DNA of 64,000 nt, taken from assembly GCA_011800805.1 (NCBI GenBank), contig MPNW01000368.1, positions 256,864 through 320,863 on the forward strand, written 5' to 3'. The first letter of the stretch is position 1, and each line of letters begins with the position of its first letter. Origin of the DNA: Hirudo medicinalis. Lineage: Eukaryota > Annelida > Clitellata > Hirudinida > Hirudinidae. Under the pieces are notes generated by a model, which ran no database searches, was not told the origin of the DNA, and was given only the letters and a program-made list of their open reading frames with translations. Positions 25,501-41,373 of the stretch are shown piece after piece. A program made the translations under genes and the position numbers.

Positions 25501-28500
25501 CACGAACATCACGCGCATTTCTGGTGAGGTGGTTTTGGAGCTGTTTGTGGAGATGGTTTTGGAGCTGTTTGTGGAGATGGTTTTGGAGCTGTTTGTGGAG
25601 ATGTAACTTTTAATTTTCAATTTGTGTTTCTGGTTGACATTTTTTTGGGTGTTTAACAACTTCATTGCTTGAAGTTACGGTGACTACCGAGTAATTATTA
25701 CTTAATAATTACATTGCAGACCTATTATTTGTATTTGTTTGTAGAATTTGAAAAAAAAAGCTAATATGGCTCATGATTATTTTCTTTGGAAGAGTTTTTC
25801 GTGACCGCTATTCTTTCTTTTTTTCTAATTCTGTTTGAAGTTTTTGTTGAAGAACCATGCTGATTTATTTGTCAGTTGATAAGAAATTCATCGAACAATC
25901 ATTGAATTAACTTATTTCCTCATCCTCCATCTATCAGGTCTCACTCTGAATATGGCAGACAGCGAGTTGTGGTGGGTCATTCATCAGGGACTCAACTCGA
26001 CCATCGTCCACTGCCCTGTCCACAACGAGTGTAAGGCGGCGACCTTCGACCCGAAGGCAGAGTTGAAAAACATTGCGGCGCTGTTGGTGGACGAAGATAC
26101 CGTCTACTTCTCCAGGACGAGTACGATCGAGGCTGTCAACGTTGACGGATCGAACTGGAGGATTCTGAGGAAGAACATCGCCAACGTCGTGTCCTTGAAG
26201 GTTTTCAACAGAGGCAGAGTTGCCAAAGGTTGTTTTGAGTTGCTTGACATTTATAATTAATAATAATAATGATAATAATAATAATAATAATAATAATAGC
26301 AGTAACAACATCAACAACAACAATAGTGATGATGATGATGATGATGGTTATCACTATGATGGTGATATTGATAGTAACTACAATGAGACAACAAATACAA
26401 TTTTTTAAATTTATTTAAAACTCATCAATTACTTTTGATTAAATGTTTTTCCATTTTACTTATTTGTAAAGGTAACTATTTATTTTCCAGCTAATAAATG
26501 CTCCCGAGACAATGGTCGATGCAGTCACCTGTGCGTGCCAAACATCCCCGAGGCCTCGCGAACTTGTCTCTGTGCCGTCGGGTTCGCCCTCGACCCCACC
26601 GACAAAACGACTTGCAGAGGTCGTTAGCATTCAGAACATTTAGTCATAACATTGCGATGACATTAACTCCACCCTTGCAACTGTCAACATATCGTGTCAA
26701 AGCCTGATCGAAAATCATCAATCGATGTTAATATTAATGATTGATCACAAAGGTCAAGGTGACTTCCTGCTGTACAGTGCGGCGGTGGAGATAGGCGGAG
26801 TGAAGAGAGAAGAGGATGACAGCATCGAAGCAGTGGAGGGTTTTCCGGCAGTCTCCGAAGTCAAATACGTCGTGTCGCTGGATTTCGTTCACGGTTTGTC
26901 GGTCGATTGTTTCATGTCATGCTTGAGGAAATTGCCTTCCTGTCACAATTATGATGAATTTCTGATTATCATAACTTACATTAAGTTATCATAATTTTAA
27001 TTAATTTTGATAATAATATTGTTAATTAATTTCGATTATCATAGTTTTGATTAATTTAAATTTAGTATGGTTACTTTGCAATCTATTCATGAATGCATCG
27101 TTTTAAAGATTCTATTGTGTTTTGTTGGCGATATAAGAATTTTCGCATAATAACAGTCCAACTTATAATTTCAAACAACACAAGAATACACAGATAAGAA
27201 CCTCATAGTCACAACATTTTCATGCATAAAATTAACAAGCTATTAATAATAATAATAATAATAATTAATTAATATTAATAATTAATATTAATAATGACGA
27301 TGGCGTTGCATTGCAGACGAGGACCTCATAATTTACATGGACAACCTGGCGAAGGAAATCACATCCATCAAGAGAGACCTCACAGACAGGAAGGTCATCA
27401 TGTCTGCTGGAATTACAGGCTCTGAGACCATCACAGTGGACTGGCTGGCAAGTAGGTGTTTGCGATGATGACGGTGCTTGTGATGATGATGATGATGGTG
27501 ATGATGCTTGTGGTGATGATGATGATCATTATTAATAAATAAGAATCATTACAACATTCGCTTCATCAGAGAACTTGTACTGGGTCGACGGAGTGCACGA
27601 CTACATTTACGTGTCGAGAATCGACGGCTCTTACAGGACCATCATCATCCACGACATTCAGAAGCCATTTGACATCGAGGTTGACCCTGTCAATGGGTGT
27701 GTGTCATGTTAAGTTCAACTTAAATCCTTAAATTAAATAAGATATATTAAGCACCTAATATACTTTAATCGAGCTTGGAGGAAGCAGGTGAATGCATGCA
27801 CGACAGTATGAACATCTGCTCATAACCTATCTTGTCTTTGCTTGGAACTCCTCCTTAATTAAACATCATGTAAGAGGTTCTAAGCCTCTCACAAGTTGAG
27901 CCATTCCTCAATATTGTATTTTAAATAATTTATTTGTATTTATACTATACATTAAATATCGATCGAGTGCAGCTACCTGTACTGGAGCGAAGTCTTGAAG
28001 GAACGCAGCACCCATGCCGGACTGAAAAGGTCGCGCTTGGACGGTTCCGGCGTGACGGTGATCCTGGACATGGACCAGAAGAGGCAGCCCCCTCGATTCC
28101 TCACCTTTGACTCGGACTCGGATCGCCTCTACTGGTTCGACGGGGGCAGGGGTTCGATATATTTCTATGCCACGTTGAACAAGCAAGCAGGTCCCGAGGA
28201 ATTGCTGGAGGCACCGGGCTGCTCGGGGCTGGCCGTGCTCGGACCCAACATCTACTGGGCTCTGCAGTGAGTTTTCTTGAGATTTTTGGCAATATCATTT
28301 TTGTGATTATGATTAGCAATTTAAAATATTGTTTTTGTTGTTGCTGTTGTCGTTGTCGTCATTGTCGTCGTCGTCTTCATCATCATCATCATCATCATCA
28401 TCATTATTATTATTATTGAAGAAATGGTACCATAATGAGAGCACCAGCTGTGTCCTTCAGCCTTGACAAGGAAGTTTACTTGCATCACCTGCAGTCTTCA

Positions 28501-31126
28501 ATCACAGACATCACCTGGTTCAGCAAACAAAAAGGTTCAGATTGCAGTTTGTACATACTGTACATACATTGTTTGTGAACAACTGTATTGTGTCAACTGC
28601 TCTCTGTCTAGACTGTTAGGTTGTAAATAGGGTATAACATGATGGTTATAAATTATTATTATTATGTTATTATTATTATTATTATTATTATTACATTATT
28701 ATCATCGTTATTATTATTATTAACAAGTTAATGTTTGGATGTTCATAAGTGATTAGCTATTAAATGCCAGTACAATTTGTTTTTGGGTTAATCCTCAATA
28801 ATACCCATTAATTGATATTAATGATGTAAAATATCAACAATTATTTAATAATTATTTACTGATTTGATAGTCTTTAATAACTTATTAACAATGACACGAC
28901 ATTGTGATGACAATTTATTGAATTTGTTGAGCAATGAAATGAGTAATGGCTCAACTTCATCAAACACTCAAAAGTTCAATTGACTCGTTCAATTCATCAA
29001 TTGCTCAAATTAAAAAAAAATTATAATAATCAATTCATCATCATGTCGTCATCATCATCACCATCATCGTCAACATCGTGTCATAATCATCATCATCATC
29101 ATGTCACCATCATCATCATGTCGTCGTCATCATCATCATCCCAGCATCCAGCAACAACCCCTGCCAGTTTAACAACGGAGGATGCGAACACCTCTGCCTC
29201 TTCAACGGCACGCATCCCATTTGCAGGTGCTCTCATGGGAAGGTCGTCGACACCACCAAGTGCGAAGGTCGGCTAAATGTTAATTTTTTTTTTAAATTAG
29301 TTCATTTTAAAAGAACAATTTTCACCAAGTCAAAATTGTCCAAATCAGCTTAGTCATGCAATGGACTTTAATCAAATAAATAAATAAACCAAGTCAAAAT
29401 TTATTAATTTGTTACTCTGAACTCTTATTTATTTGTTATTAATATATAACACATTGTGGTGTTACAGTTGATTTTGTCTTTTATGGTTTGATGCCAGGTC
29501 AACTGAAGATGAGATTATTATTTTGTCTACCTGCTGTTTTGCGTCATGATTATCATTTAACTCATCGTATTAAATCATCGTCATCGTCTTGATTGTCTTC
29601 ACCATGGTCATTTTATGCTTCCCCAAAACAGCTCACCGAGTCTTCCTGGCTTACTCGAAGGTTTCCTCAATTGAAACCATGTCCCTCGAAAAAACTCCGT
29701 TCGAGGATGGATTCGACCCAAACCCCGTCTTCCCTTTGATCTCGGACAAGGGCAGCATGGAGAATGTCATCGGGTTGACCTACGACCTCGTCAATGAACG
29801 TTACTTCTACTCTGACATCCTGCTCGAGAAGATTTCCTCCGTCAAATATGACGGTTCCAATGTGGAGACGATCGTCGAAAGTGAGACGACCGAATGCTAT
29901 TTAGTTTAATGATGGTGTTGTTGCCGTTGTTGTTGTTGTTGTTGTCGTCGTTGTTGTTGTTGTTGTTGTCGTCGTTGTTGTTGTCGTCGTCGTCGTTGTC
30001 GTTGTTGTTGTTGTGAAGATTGGTGCTGTGATTATTTCAATCATTTGAATCCATGCGATCAGTTTGAAATATCAGTTTGAAAAATATTGAATCTATTGAA
30101 AGTATAATAACAACATAACTTATAATTATGTAAATAATTGTGACTTTAATGCTTCAAAATTGATGATGATGACACAACAACACACTAATTAAGCAATAAC
30201 AACAACACATGTGATACATTACATTAATTTAAAATAATGGCCAAACAACATGCAACGCATACATGACAACATTCTTTTACTCATCATTCATGATTTTCCC
30301 ATTCCACCAGACGTCGGATCTGTCGAGGGTCTGACCTACGACCACCTGGTGCGGGAGTTGTATTGGACGAGTTACACCCTCTTCTCGATATTCAAGATCT
30401 CCCTCGAGCGACCTCTGAACTCGTCGAACGCGTCAGCACGAAAGGGTCTGAGGATCGTCCAGTTGATGGCAGGAGATCATCCGAGATCCATCATCCATGA
30501 ACCTTGCTTCTCGTGGGTTTTGTTGGGGCCATCTTGATAAATGTATTAAATATTTATTTTAAATATATTATTTATTATATTATTAAATGCTGGTGTTAAA
30601 TATGTTATTACATTTTCTCGGTATTTATTTATTAATCCGAACACCTTGCTTTGTTGTGCCGATCTTCATTCTTTGTTTTTTATGATTTCAGGCATTATTT
30701 TTAACGTATTTAACTCTGAAATGTTATTTTATTAGAAATTCAAGAGGATCCATCCAGTAATGCAGATATAAATTATTATTATAACATAAATTACTCAAAA
30801 CATAAATTCAAATTTGTAGAATGTTGTTTATGTAGTTTTTATTTAATTCCATTAGTACTGACCTTCTGTTTTCATCACTAGTACTTTAGTAAATATTTTT
30901 AATCTAGCACTTTGTATTGGACCAATTGGAATCTCGACAAGCCGAGCATCATGTCGTCGGGGACCGATGGCTCATCCCTCCGCTACATCATCACCTCGGA
31001 CATCAAAACACCGAACTCCATTGCCCTCGACCGCAAGAGAAGGAAACTCTTCTGGTCGGACGCCAAACTCGACAAGTTTGAGGAGTGCAATGTCGATGGC
31101 AGTGAGAGGAAGGTCAGTTGATTACT

Positions 31127-31157
<31 letters not shown>

Positions 31158-34100
31158 CGATTGATTCTTTGTTTCATTGGGTAGGTGAAGAGTTCATTCA
31201 GTTTGGTTAATGTTTGAAGAGAGAATTATGTGATGGTGTTGCAGTGCACACTGGATGAATGAATGAATGATTGAATGGATGAATGAATTAATGATTGAAT
31301 GGATGAATGAATTAATGATTGAATGGATGAATGAATTAATGATTGAATGGATGAATGAATGATTGTGGTTCAATGGATGGATGAATGAATGATTGAATGG
31401 ATGAATGAATGATTGAATGGATGAATGAATGATTGAATGGATGAATGAATGAATGATTTCATTCCTGGAGATGAGCAGTAAAAGAGGATTTCATCGAATA
31501 TGTCGTGCAATGTTGAATGTTTATTATGTAAATTATTCACTGATCGTTGCACTTTATTATGCAAATTATTCACTTAATCAATGTTAGAATTTTGTTTCAA
31601 CAATTACCCATTTTTAGCTTCCGCATTGTCAGCTTTAAGCATTTCACTCCCCAGCCAATAACAGGCAGTGCAAATAAGTTTGCTCCTCCTACTTTAATTA
31701 AGGTCATCTCCTCCTACCCTCAACACTCCTTTGGATTGGCTGCGCACGAGGACTTCCTCTATTGGACGGATTGGTTGTTGAAGGCCATGGTGAGACTGGA
31801 CATCAACAGGGGCACGACCAGGGTGGTCATGAACTTCAAGTTCATCAGACCGATGGGAGTCGTCGTCGTCACGGACGAGGAAGCCGATTGTGAGATCCCG
31901 AGTTTTTATTGGTCGACTTTTTTAGAAATCGATAGATAATGCCATGGTAATGCATTGCTTTACGTTGCTCTTTGTTTGGAGGTGAATTACGATCGTGATT
32001 TTGTTTTATAAGGATTTCAATAGAAACCATTACAGCTTTCATCTTCAAAATGTTCAAAAAAATTCAAATCTTGAAGAATTTAGAATGAAATGAGGACAAC
32101 CTCATTATATTGTTGTTGTCAATGAAAACAATGAAAACAATGAAAACAATGAAAACAATGAAATCAATGAAAACAATGAAAACAATGAAATCAATGAAAT
32201 CAATGAAAACAATGAAAACAATGAAAACAATGAAATCAATGAAAACAATGAAAACAATGAAAACAATGAAATCAATGAAATCAATGAAAACAAACCTAGT
32301 TGTGTCACCCATTTGCACCCACTTCCTTCCATAAATGGAGCCATGAAATGTGTTCCGCTCCACAGGCTCCGTAAATCCTTGTTTCCACGACAACGGGGGA
32401 TGCGGTGACGTCTGCACGACGAACGCCTTCAGCAGAAGGATTTGCTCCTGCAACGAGGGAACCTACCTGTCTCTCGATGGTGCTAAGTGCCTCAGTGGGT
32501 TCATAATTTCTATTTATTATGCTGATGATGATGATGATGATGATGATGATAGCAGTGGTAATGATGAGTTATTAAAATTTGTTATCATAATTGTAAGTAC
32601 TTATCATCATTATCAACATGAACAGAGGATAGATCCTGCGGAGAGCTGCACTTCCAATGTCACGACAACGGGAGTTGCATCAACTACGACCTGGAATGCG
32701 ACGGAAAGAGCGATTGCGGAGATGCGAGCGATGAGATGTTCTGTGCGGCATGTCCGCAGGGAAAGTTCAAGTGGGCGTTTGTTCCAGTTGTTGTTGTTGT
32801 CCTTGTTGATGTTGTCTGTCCTTGTCGATGATGTTGTTGTTGAATGTCGTGGAGATCTGGCAGCTATATGATGGTGATAGCAGTTACAAGTTGTGGATGA
32901 TGATGATGTCGATTGTGCTTCAATGATAACGACGGTTACTTTTTACATTCCTTATTTCATACGTGATAACTATCATAAAATTAACTGTTGTTGCTGTTGC
33001 AACTATTATTTATGTTGGTAATTGTTAAGTAGTTACTGCAATCATTAATAATATTATTAACTATTATTATTATTATTATTATTAAAACTATTATTATTAA
33101 TTAATAAAACATTTTCTAGATGCTGGAGCAACGACACCTGCATCGATCTTTCCATGAGGTGCGATGCCGTCAGGGACTGCGAGGACGCCTCGGACGAGAA
33201 AAACTGTCCCCCCAACAAGGGGTGCGTGTCCCCCAGGGTGGCTTGCAACCACACCACAGCTTGCATCAAACATTCGAATCTCTGCGACGGTGTCGACGAT
33301 TGCTGGGATTTCGAAGATGAGAGGAACTGCTGTGAGATTTGCTTTGGAAGCCACATTCATTTTCAGTTTCTTTATTGTTTTTATTTTTGAATCACTCTTG
33401 TTAAAGTTATTAACTTGATATTTTTATTAATTACTTTCTCTTTTAATACGAATTGCATTGACTTTCTAAAGTCTCGACCATGTAATTTGCATCCGATCTT
33501 TTCATTGCTTCAGCCAAACTCCAGTGTCCAGAGGGTCAGATAGCTTGCAACCAGACTTGGAAGTGCATCCCGAGCGAGGCATGGTGCGACAGGGTGAAGG
33601 ACTGCGCCGACGGATCCGACGAGCGGTCGTGCGGAACCGAGGCATGCCCGGTGGATCACTTCGGCTGCGACGACACCTGCCTCCATGACTCGTTCAGGTG
33701 CAACGGCTTTCCAAACTGTCGCGACGGGAAGGACGAGATGAACTGCTCGAGTGAGTCGTTTTCTATGGAAGGATTTCAAATGGATTCGAGTGGGTTTCAA
33801 GCAAGTGCTGATTGATGTATGCTTTCCAACTTTCCAGATCAAAACGACACCTGCTCCAAGCAGGGCTTCAAACGGTGCCCCGGGGACGACGAGTGCATCC
33901 CCGTCACTGACTTCTGCAACGGGGTTAGCGATTGCCCTAACGGAAGTGATGAGCAGCCCTCTGTCTGCAGTGAGTCTCCCATTTGTACCCTCGAGAGTGA
34001 TTGGCTGAATACATTTTTCATGGATTTGTCATTTTTTTTTAAATAAAAGCACTTTAAGAAACAAATAGTTGTTACTTAAGTTGTATGAAATGTTAGCTTT

Positions 34101-37100
34101 CAAATTTTTAAATAAATGAAATACCAGGATGCAGGAATGCAACCCGTGTTGTCAACCTTGTTGTTGTTGTTGTTGTCATTATCGATATTATTATTATTAT
34201 TCTACATCAACTACATTATACTACATCAGACTCCCCATTGTGCAAGCCCGAGGAGTACACGTGCGAAAACAAGGAGTGCATCCCCCTGTCCTTCGTGTGT
34301 GATGGGGAGGCCGACTGTGCCGGAGGATCGGACGAACTGCCTCAGTTCTGTGGTCGGTGGACTGAATTCTTGAAATGATTTATTATATTTTACACAAATT
34401 ATTTGTGGATTTTTACTAATTATTAAATTTGATATTCTTATGATTGTTATTATTATATTTTACTTTTATTCATTTTTAGAATCATTATTTTTAAACTTGT
34501 ATTTATTTTTATTTGAATCTATTTTTACCTTAACTGATAACTAATAAGAATTTCTTTTTTAACCTACATTAAAAAGACCATTATCATAAATTATTTTATC
34601 ATGCCAATTCCCATTCGAATTATGCAAATCATTCCATTCCGACTCCAGTCCTCGAGGAGGAATGCAAAGCAGACGAGTTCAAGTGCGCGTCCGAAAAGAA
34701 ATGCATTTCGATGGAGAAGAAGTGCAACGGGAAGGTGAACTGCAAGGACCACTCAGACGAGGACGTCTCCATGTGCTCGAGTCCCCCAGTCTGCATGGAA
34801 CGGCTGGAGTTCGTGTGCAACGTCAGCTCGGGAGGCGGATCTGCCGGTCGGAAGAAGGCCAGGAAGGACGAGAAGTTGAAGAACCTCTCTGAGAAGGAGG
34901 AAAGGAACAACGAAGAGGTCGAATCGTTGAAAGTTCCCGACCTCGATTCATTCGAGGATGTCATCAAGTGCATGAACATGGAGGCCTACTGCCGGAACAC
35001 CACCGTCCAGTGCGGCGATGGACAGGATGAGCAGAGGAGATCCATGTGCCGTGAGTAGTTATGATGATGATGGTGGTGGTGGTGGTGATGATCATGATCA
35101 TGCTGGTGAGGATGGTGATTATTATTATTATTATTATTGAGACGGTGTTGATGACGATGGTGGAAATGCAAATAGCTTACTTAATTAATGTGATTGTTCC
35201 CTTAACGTGTCCAAATCGAATTAATCCAACTAAACTAAACTTAATTGTTAACTAATTGATTAATTTAAAGTCAATATTCACTTCCAGACATTAAGTCCTG
35301 CTTCACGTCCGAGGGCTCGGCATGCGAGCAGATCTGCGAACAGCACGTCATCGGTCACAAGTGCAGGTGCACCACTGGCTACCGACTCAACGACGACCAA
35401 AAGACATGCTCTGGTTGGTGGAAGCGGTGGGTCGGTTGATGGGTTGGTGGGCATGTGGTTGGGTGGTGGGTATATGGTGGTTGGGTGGTTCTGTCATTTG
35501 AAAGCATTTCAAGCGACTCTTTCGCTTTCGTGTCGAGGGAGTTTTTTAAAACAAACATGTATTTTAAAATATTTCTGTTTTATTACCGCGTGATTTGTGC
35601 CCCTTCGATCATTCGACGATTTGCATCTTCGGCGAGTGACGTCCCACGAGAAACATGGCTTTGCAATTTATAATTTATTTGAATAATTACAAGCTCGTAA
35701 TTAATTCATAATAAGTTATCGTGCTCGTAATGTTTTTGTAATACGGAACAGTGACATCCTTATTGGTTGCAGACATCGACGAATGTGAGAAATACATCTG
35801 TTCTCAGCACTGTTCGAACCTCGTAGGAAGCCACAAATGTTACTGCTCTGACAACTACACCCTGGCATCCGATGGATCCTCTTGTCGTGCCAAGTCAGGT
35901 TTGTTGTCGATGTTGTTATGACATTCAAAAGTTGTAACCAATGTCGTGTTGATTTGGGTTTTTGGAGTTCTAGTTTTAAATGTTTTGTTCAAATTCTGAC
36001 TTTTAATATTACTACTAATAATAATGATAATAATAATGATAATGATAATGACAATAAAAATGACAATGATAATGATAATAGTTATAATGGTAGTAATATA
36101 TATGGCTAATATGTGGAGCTTCACAGCTAAAAAACTCAGTTAAAAAAAAAGAAAAAGTGTAATTCTGTAAGACTTCTGTTGGCTCTCAAAATATTAACTT
36201 TCTGTGGAATTATTGTTGAGTTAGTTAATTGACGGATTATTGTTTTCATTTGCAACCAATAGATCGATATTGTTCACGTAGCTTTGTATTTAGTGTTGCA
36301 ATTGTAATTTATTGTCGTCGACTCCTGCAGACGTCGAGGCAAGGTTGCTGATGTCGAACAGGTATTACATCCGAAGCGTGTCGCTGGACGGGTCCGTCAT
36401 CGACGTGCTCGTCCCCGACCTTCAGAATGCCGTGGCCCTCGACTTCGACTGGAAGGAGCAGATGTTGTACTGGTCCGACGTCACGAGGATGGGGAGCAAC
36501 ATCACCAGGATGAAGATCAACGGCACCATAAAATCGGTCAGACGTCATCATCATCGTCATCGTGACCGACAGTACCACGATGTCGGTCGGTGATTACCAC
36601 CACCACCACCACCTTCATGGACATCATTTGCCATCATCAAAATCCTTTCATTAATTCTCCTTTGCCGACGTTGCGGTCCATCGCGACTATCACCATGGTG
36701 GTTGCCAGTCCATCAATCCATGTTTCAATCAATCGAGTTGTCAATCGAATCCATCTGATTGCAGATCGTTCACTCCTCTCCTCTTCGGAGCCTGGACGGA
36801 ATCGCGGTCGACTGGATAGGGAGGAACTTGTACTGGTGCGACAAGAGCAAGGACACCATCGAAGTCACCAAACTAGACGGAAGGTTCAGGAAGGTTCTCA
36901 TCAGGTGAGTAATGATTGGTCGATTAAATATGAGAACGATAAAATTTCCATTTGGTTAGCCATTAACAAACTGTTTAAACGAAATGAATATGCATGAGTT
37001 ACTCGGTCGATGGACCGGCAGGACCGAACTCGACGAACCTCGTGCGATCGTGCTCCACCCGTTCAGAGGACTCATGTTCTACTCGGACTGGGGGGACAGT

Positions 37101-40100
37101 CCCCACATCGGAAGGTCGGGCATGGACGGCTCGGAGAGGATCGTCATAGTGGGGTCGGACATACTCGGGTGGCCCAATGCTCTTGCCGTGGATTTGATCG
37201 CAGACCGCCTGTGGTGGGTGGATGCCAAACTGGACTACATAGCTGTCAGCAACTTGGATGGTACTAACATGAGGTTGGTGCTGACTGATTGATGATGATG
37301 CTGATCTTGATGTCACCTTTGATAAGATCACAAAATGTGCTCAATAATGTTATTGTCAACTAACCATCTTTTATTAAATGGCAGGTGTTAAACATACATG
37401 ATTCACATCCATGAATATGCAAAACTCCACCCACCTAGGTACATAATTAGGGACCAGCTGCCGCACGTGTTCTCGTTGGCCATGTTCGAAGACTACATCT
37501 ATTGGGCGGACTGGGATTTTAAGAGCATCGAGAGAGCTCACAAGCTCACAGGTGCTAAGAGGGAAAACCTCACCTATGCTCCTGATAGACCCATGGCAAT
37601 ACAGGTAGACGACCCTTTTTGTTGGTTTGTGTTTCTGTTTTATTTTGCACTCATGACATTTATTTGCCCTTTATTATATATTAGTTATTTATTTATCCAA
37701 TTTATCATTAATTTTCTCGTGATTAACTTATTCGTGATTGAATATGCAAATTGATTGAATGTAAGTCTTACAAAATTTAAAATAAATGTGTTTGGCATCA
37801 TTGCTTTATGCCGTCGCTCATGGACTGGTTTTTTAATTGTAATTCCATTCTAAGACGTTTGAAATGTGTCGTCGTGTCGTTCGAGAAAATATTGACGACG
37901 ACGTCAATGACCACTAATGTTGTCTTTGATAAGTTCACAAATGGGCTCAATAGGCATGCAGGTTGGCCGAATGGGTTGCGTTCCTGCATGCGGTCGTAAT
38001 AGCAACAGTCGTAATGTGTCGTGTTCGCAACCCAGTCTGCACCGCCAGGGAGTGCCCTCGGGTAGGGGCGCTACATAAATGGTAGATCGATTAAAAGTGC
38101 CTTCACATCCTGTTCGGGATACGTAGGGCACTCAAAAGATCGGCTAAATACATACAAAATACATACAATAGTGTTTTTTGTGAAGCATCCATCTTTTACA
38201 ACATGCCAGGTTGACTAATTTGTCAATTTAATATTTGTTAGTCGTAATTGTTTTCAAAATCCATTGGTTACTAACGGTGCCTCACGAACCTCTCATCTCC
38301 TCCTCCAGATCTTCCACCCGCTCACAAAACCAGAGCGCGTTTCCAGGAACTACTCGAACCCCTGCCTCAACGAAGGCAACTGCCCCGTTGGTTCCTTGTG
38401 CCTCTTGAAACCGGGAGGCAACGAGAGGACTTGCACGTGTCCAGAGAGGCACTACATGTCCGACGATGCTACCAAGTGCATCGGGAACTGTACAAGGTTT
38501 GAGATGGCGATGATGACGATGACGGGGATGATGATGGTGACTTTGCAACTAAAATGCTAATAATATAACAGGTTGTATTTTCAGTTGTTGATTTCTCTTA
38601 AATTTTGTGAGACGGTGGTTGTTATTTATAATTAATGTAATCAATAATTATTTACTGATCGAGCAATAAATTTTGAATTATTTTATTCATTAATTGAGTT
38701 AATTTTGTCGATGTTATGAATAGTTTTAATAGCAATATTACAAAAATACAGTAGTAACAAATTCTATTCAAAATAAACGTAACTCACTGATCGGCTCGTG
38801 TTTACCGAACAATTTTTAAATTCCATCAGTTCTGAGTTCTTGTGCGCCACCACGTACAAGTGCATCCCCTTCTGGTGGCGGTGTGACGGGCAGAACGATT
38901 GTGGCGACTACTCGGACGAGCCCAGGATGTGCCCCGAGTACCACTGCAAGTTCCCTGGGATGTTTCAGTGCAAGAATGCAACCTCCAGTCAGCAGTGCTT
39001 CATTGCCACAAGGATCTGCGATGGTTGGTTTGGCCGATTGATTTGTTGATCGACTGATAGACTAGTTGACTGATTGATTAGTTGACTGGTTGATTGATTG
39101 TAAATTGAAGATTGACTTGTTGTAATGTTGAATGGTTGAATGAATGATTTGTTAAATTACCTATTAATTGTCCTTTGAATGATAATATCACAAAAATGAG
39201 GAGGAATTCTCTGTTTCCAGGTGAAAAGAACTGCGAGGATGGCTCTGATGAGGAGGATTGCGACAAGTACACCTGCATGGAGTCGCAGTTTAAATGCGAG
39301 GACAGGTGCATCCAACAGTCATCCAGGTGTAACGGTGTACCTGACTGCAAGAACGGAGAGGATGAGAAGGATTGTCGTGAGTTGACATCACCACCACATG
39401 TTGCCATCACACATCATCATCATCATACCACCATTACACATACATCACCACATTTATCACCATCATCGTCGTCAGATTGTCATAATCTTTTACATTCTTT
39501 TATAATTAATCCAATTTATCCTCCTACTTATTTAATTCATTTGGATTAGCAAATATTCAAAATTTAAACAAGCTCCCGAAATTAAACCCGATCTTAATTT
39601 CGAACGAACCAGCCGAGAGCACCTGCGCCAAAAACCACTTCCAGTGCAAGAACTCGAGGTGCGTGCCCCTGGTGTGGAAGTGCGACGGGGAGAACGACTG
39701 CGGCGACAACTCCGACGAGCCGCCGGACTGCGCCACCCAAATGTGCCCCTCGGGCTACCTCAAGTGCACCAACGGAAAGTGCGTCCCCGAGACGTGGAAG
39801 TGCGACGGGGATTTCGATTGTGGGGAGAATGACCACACGGACGAGAGCCCTGAGATCTGTCGTGAGTTTTTGACACAGAAATGTTAAATCATTATTTTTA
39901 TTTATTTTTTTTTTATTAAATTTTATTTTATTTTAATTAGTTCGTTATATTCATAAAATACTTTCAAATTGGTACTAGTTTAGTTTTTAAGCATGTTTAA
40001 AAGTCACAATGTAGCATGATGGGATGTTCATTCATATTCACAGAGAACGTCACCTGTCCTGGCACTTACTTCAAGTGCAAAAACAACAGGTGCGTACCTG

Positions 40101-41206
40101 GACGATGGAGGTGCGACTACGACGACGACTGCAAGGACGGATCGGACGAGGAGGACTGCGCACCGAGGATTTGCCTTGATGCTGAGTTTCAATGCCTCAC
40201 CATACAACAATGCATTCCCAACTTCCAAAGGTTAGTGGTTCAACTCCTGGCATCTTTGAGATGATGAAGCAGGTTACCTCTTGGGGTTGCAACGTAAAGC
40301 AACAGTCGATGCTTGCCGTGTTCGCTACCTGGTCTGTACTGCCGACCGACGGTGCTAGATAAATAGTTATGTTCATTTATTACTAATTGTAATAATTACA
40401 GTCGATCAAAAGATCCTCTTATAAATAGTTATTTACGGTTACAAAAGGGGTCAAAAGGTCATCCACAAACATTAAAAACTCTACGTCATCATTTCAGATG
40501 TGACGGCATGATCCAATGTCACGATGGCACCGACGAATCCAAGTGCGAGGAGGTGCTCGAGTGCGACGAAGACTCGTTCAGGTGCAACACGTCAGGTCTC
40601 TGCATCCCCGACCACTGGGTGTGCGACAGAGCTCACGACTGTCTTGACGGATCGGACGAAGCCGACTGCCACAAGAACTTCACGGGTAAACTGCAAAAGT
40701 GGTCGTCGTCACGACGTGACTTCTGATAAATAATTCGTCAACATCGATTCCGATGCTCGAATGATCGCAATTCGTCGTAATTCACCAGTGCCGTGCAATT
40801 CGTACGAGAAGGCCTGCAGCGACGGTCAGTGCATTCCAGCAGCTTGGTGGTGTGACGGGATGGACGACTGTGTCGACGAGTCGGACGAGGCACACGATTA
40901 TTGCAGTTAGTCGATCGTTGTTACTGTTGTAGTTGTCATTGTTACTATTATCTCTTTTTATTATTATTATCATTATTATTATTATTATCATTATTATTAT
41001 TACCATTATTATTATTATTATTATTATTATCATTATTATTATTATTATCATCATCATTATTATTATTATTATTATCATTATTATTATCATTATTATTATT
41101 ATTATCATTATTATTATTACCATTATTATTATTATTATTATTATTATCATTATTATTATTATCATCATCATTATTATTATTATTATTATTATCATTATTA
41201 TTATCA

Positions 41207-41240
<34 letters not shown>

Positions 41241-41266
41241 CATTATTATTATCATTATTATTATCA

Positions 41267-41300
<34 letters not shown>

Positions 41301-41336
41301 CATTATTATTATCATTNTATTATTATCATATTATTA

Positions 41337-41373
<37 letters not shown>

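Noticed and set aside
32105..32344. Met-Lys-Thr and Phe-Ile repeat proteins
   Set aside because: Frames of the 9-bp AATGAAAAC repeat; the region is intronic between two well-supported LRP1 exons.
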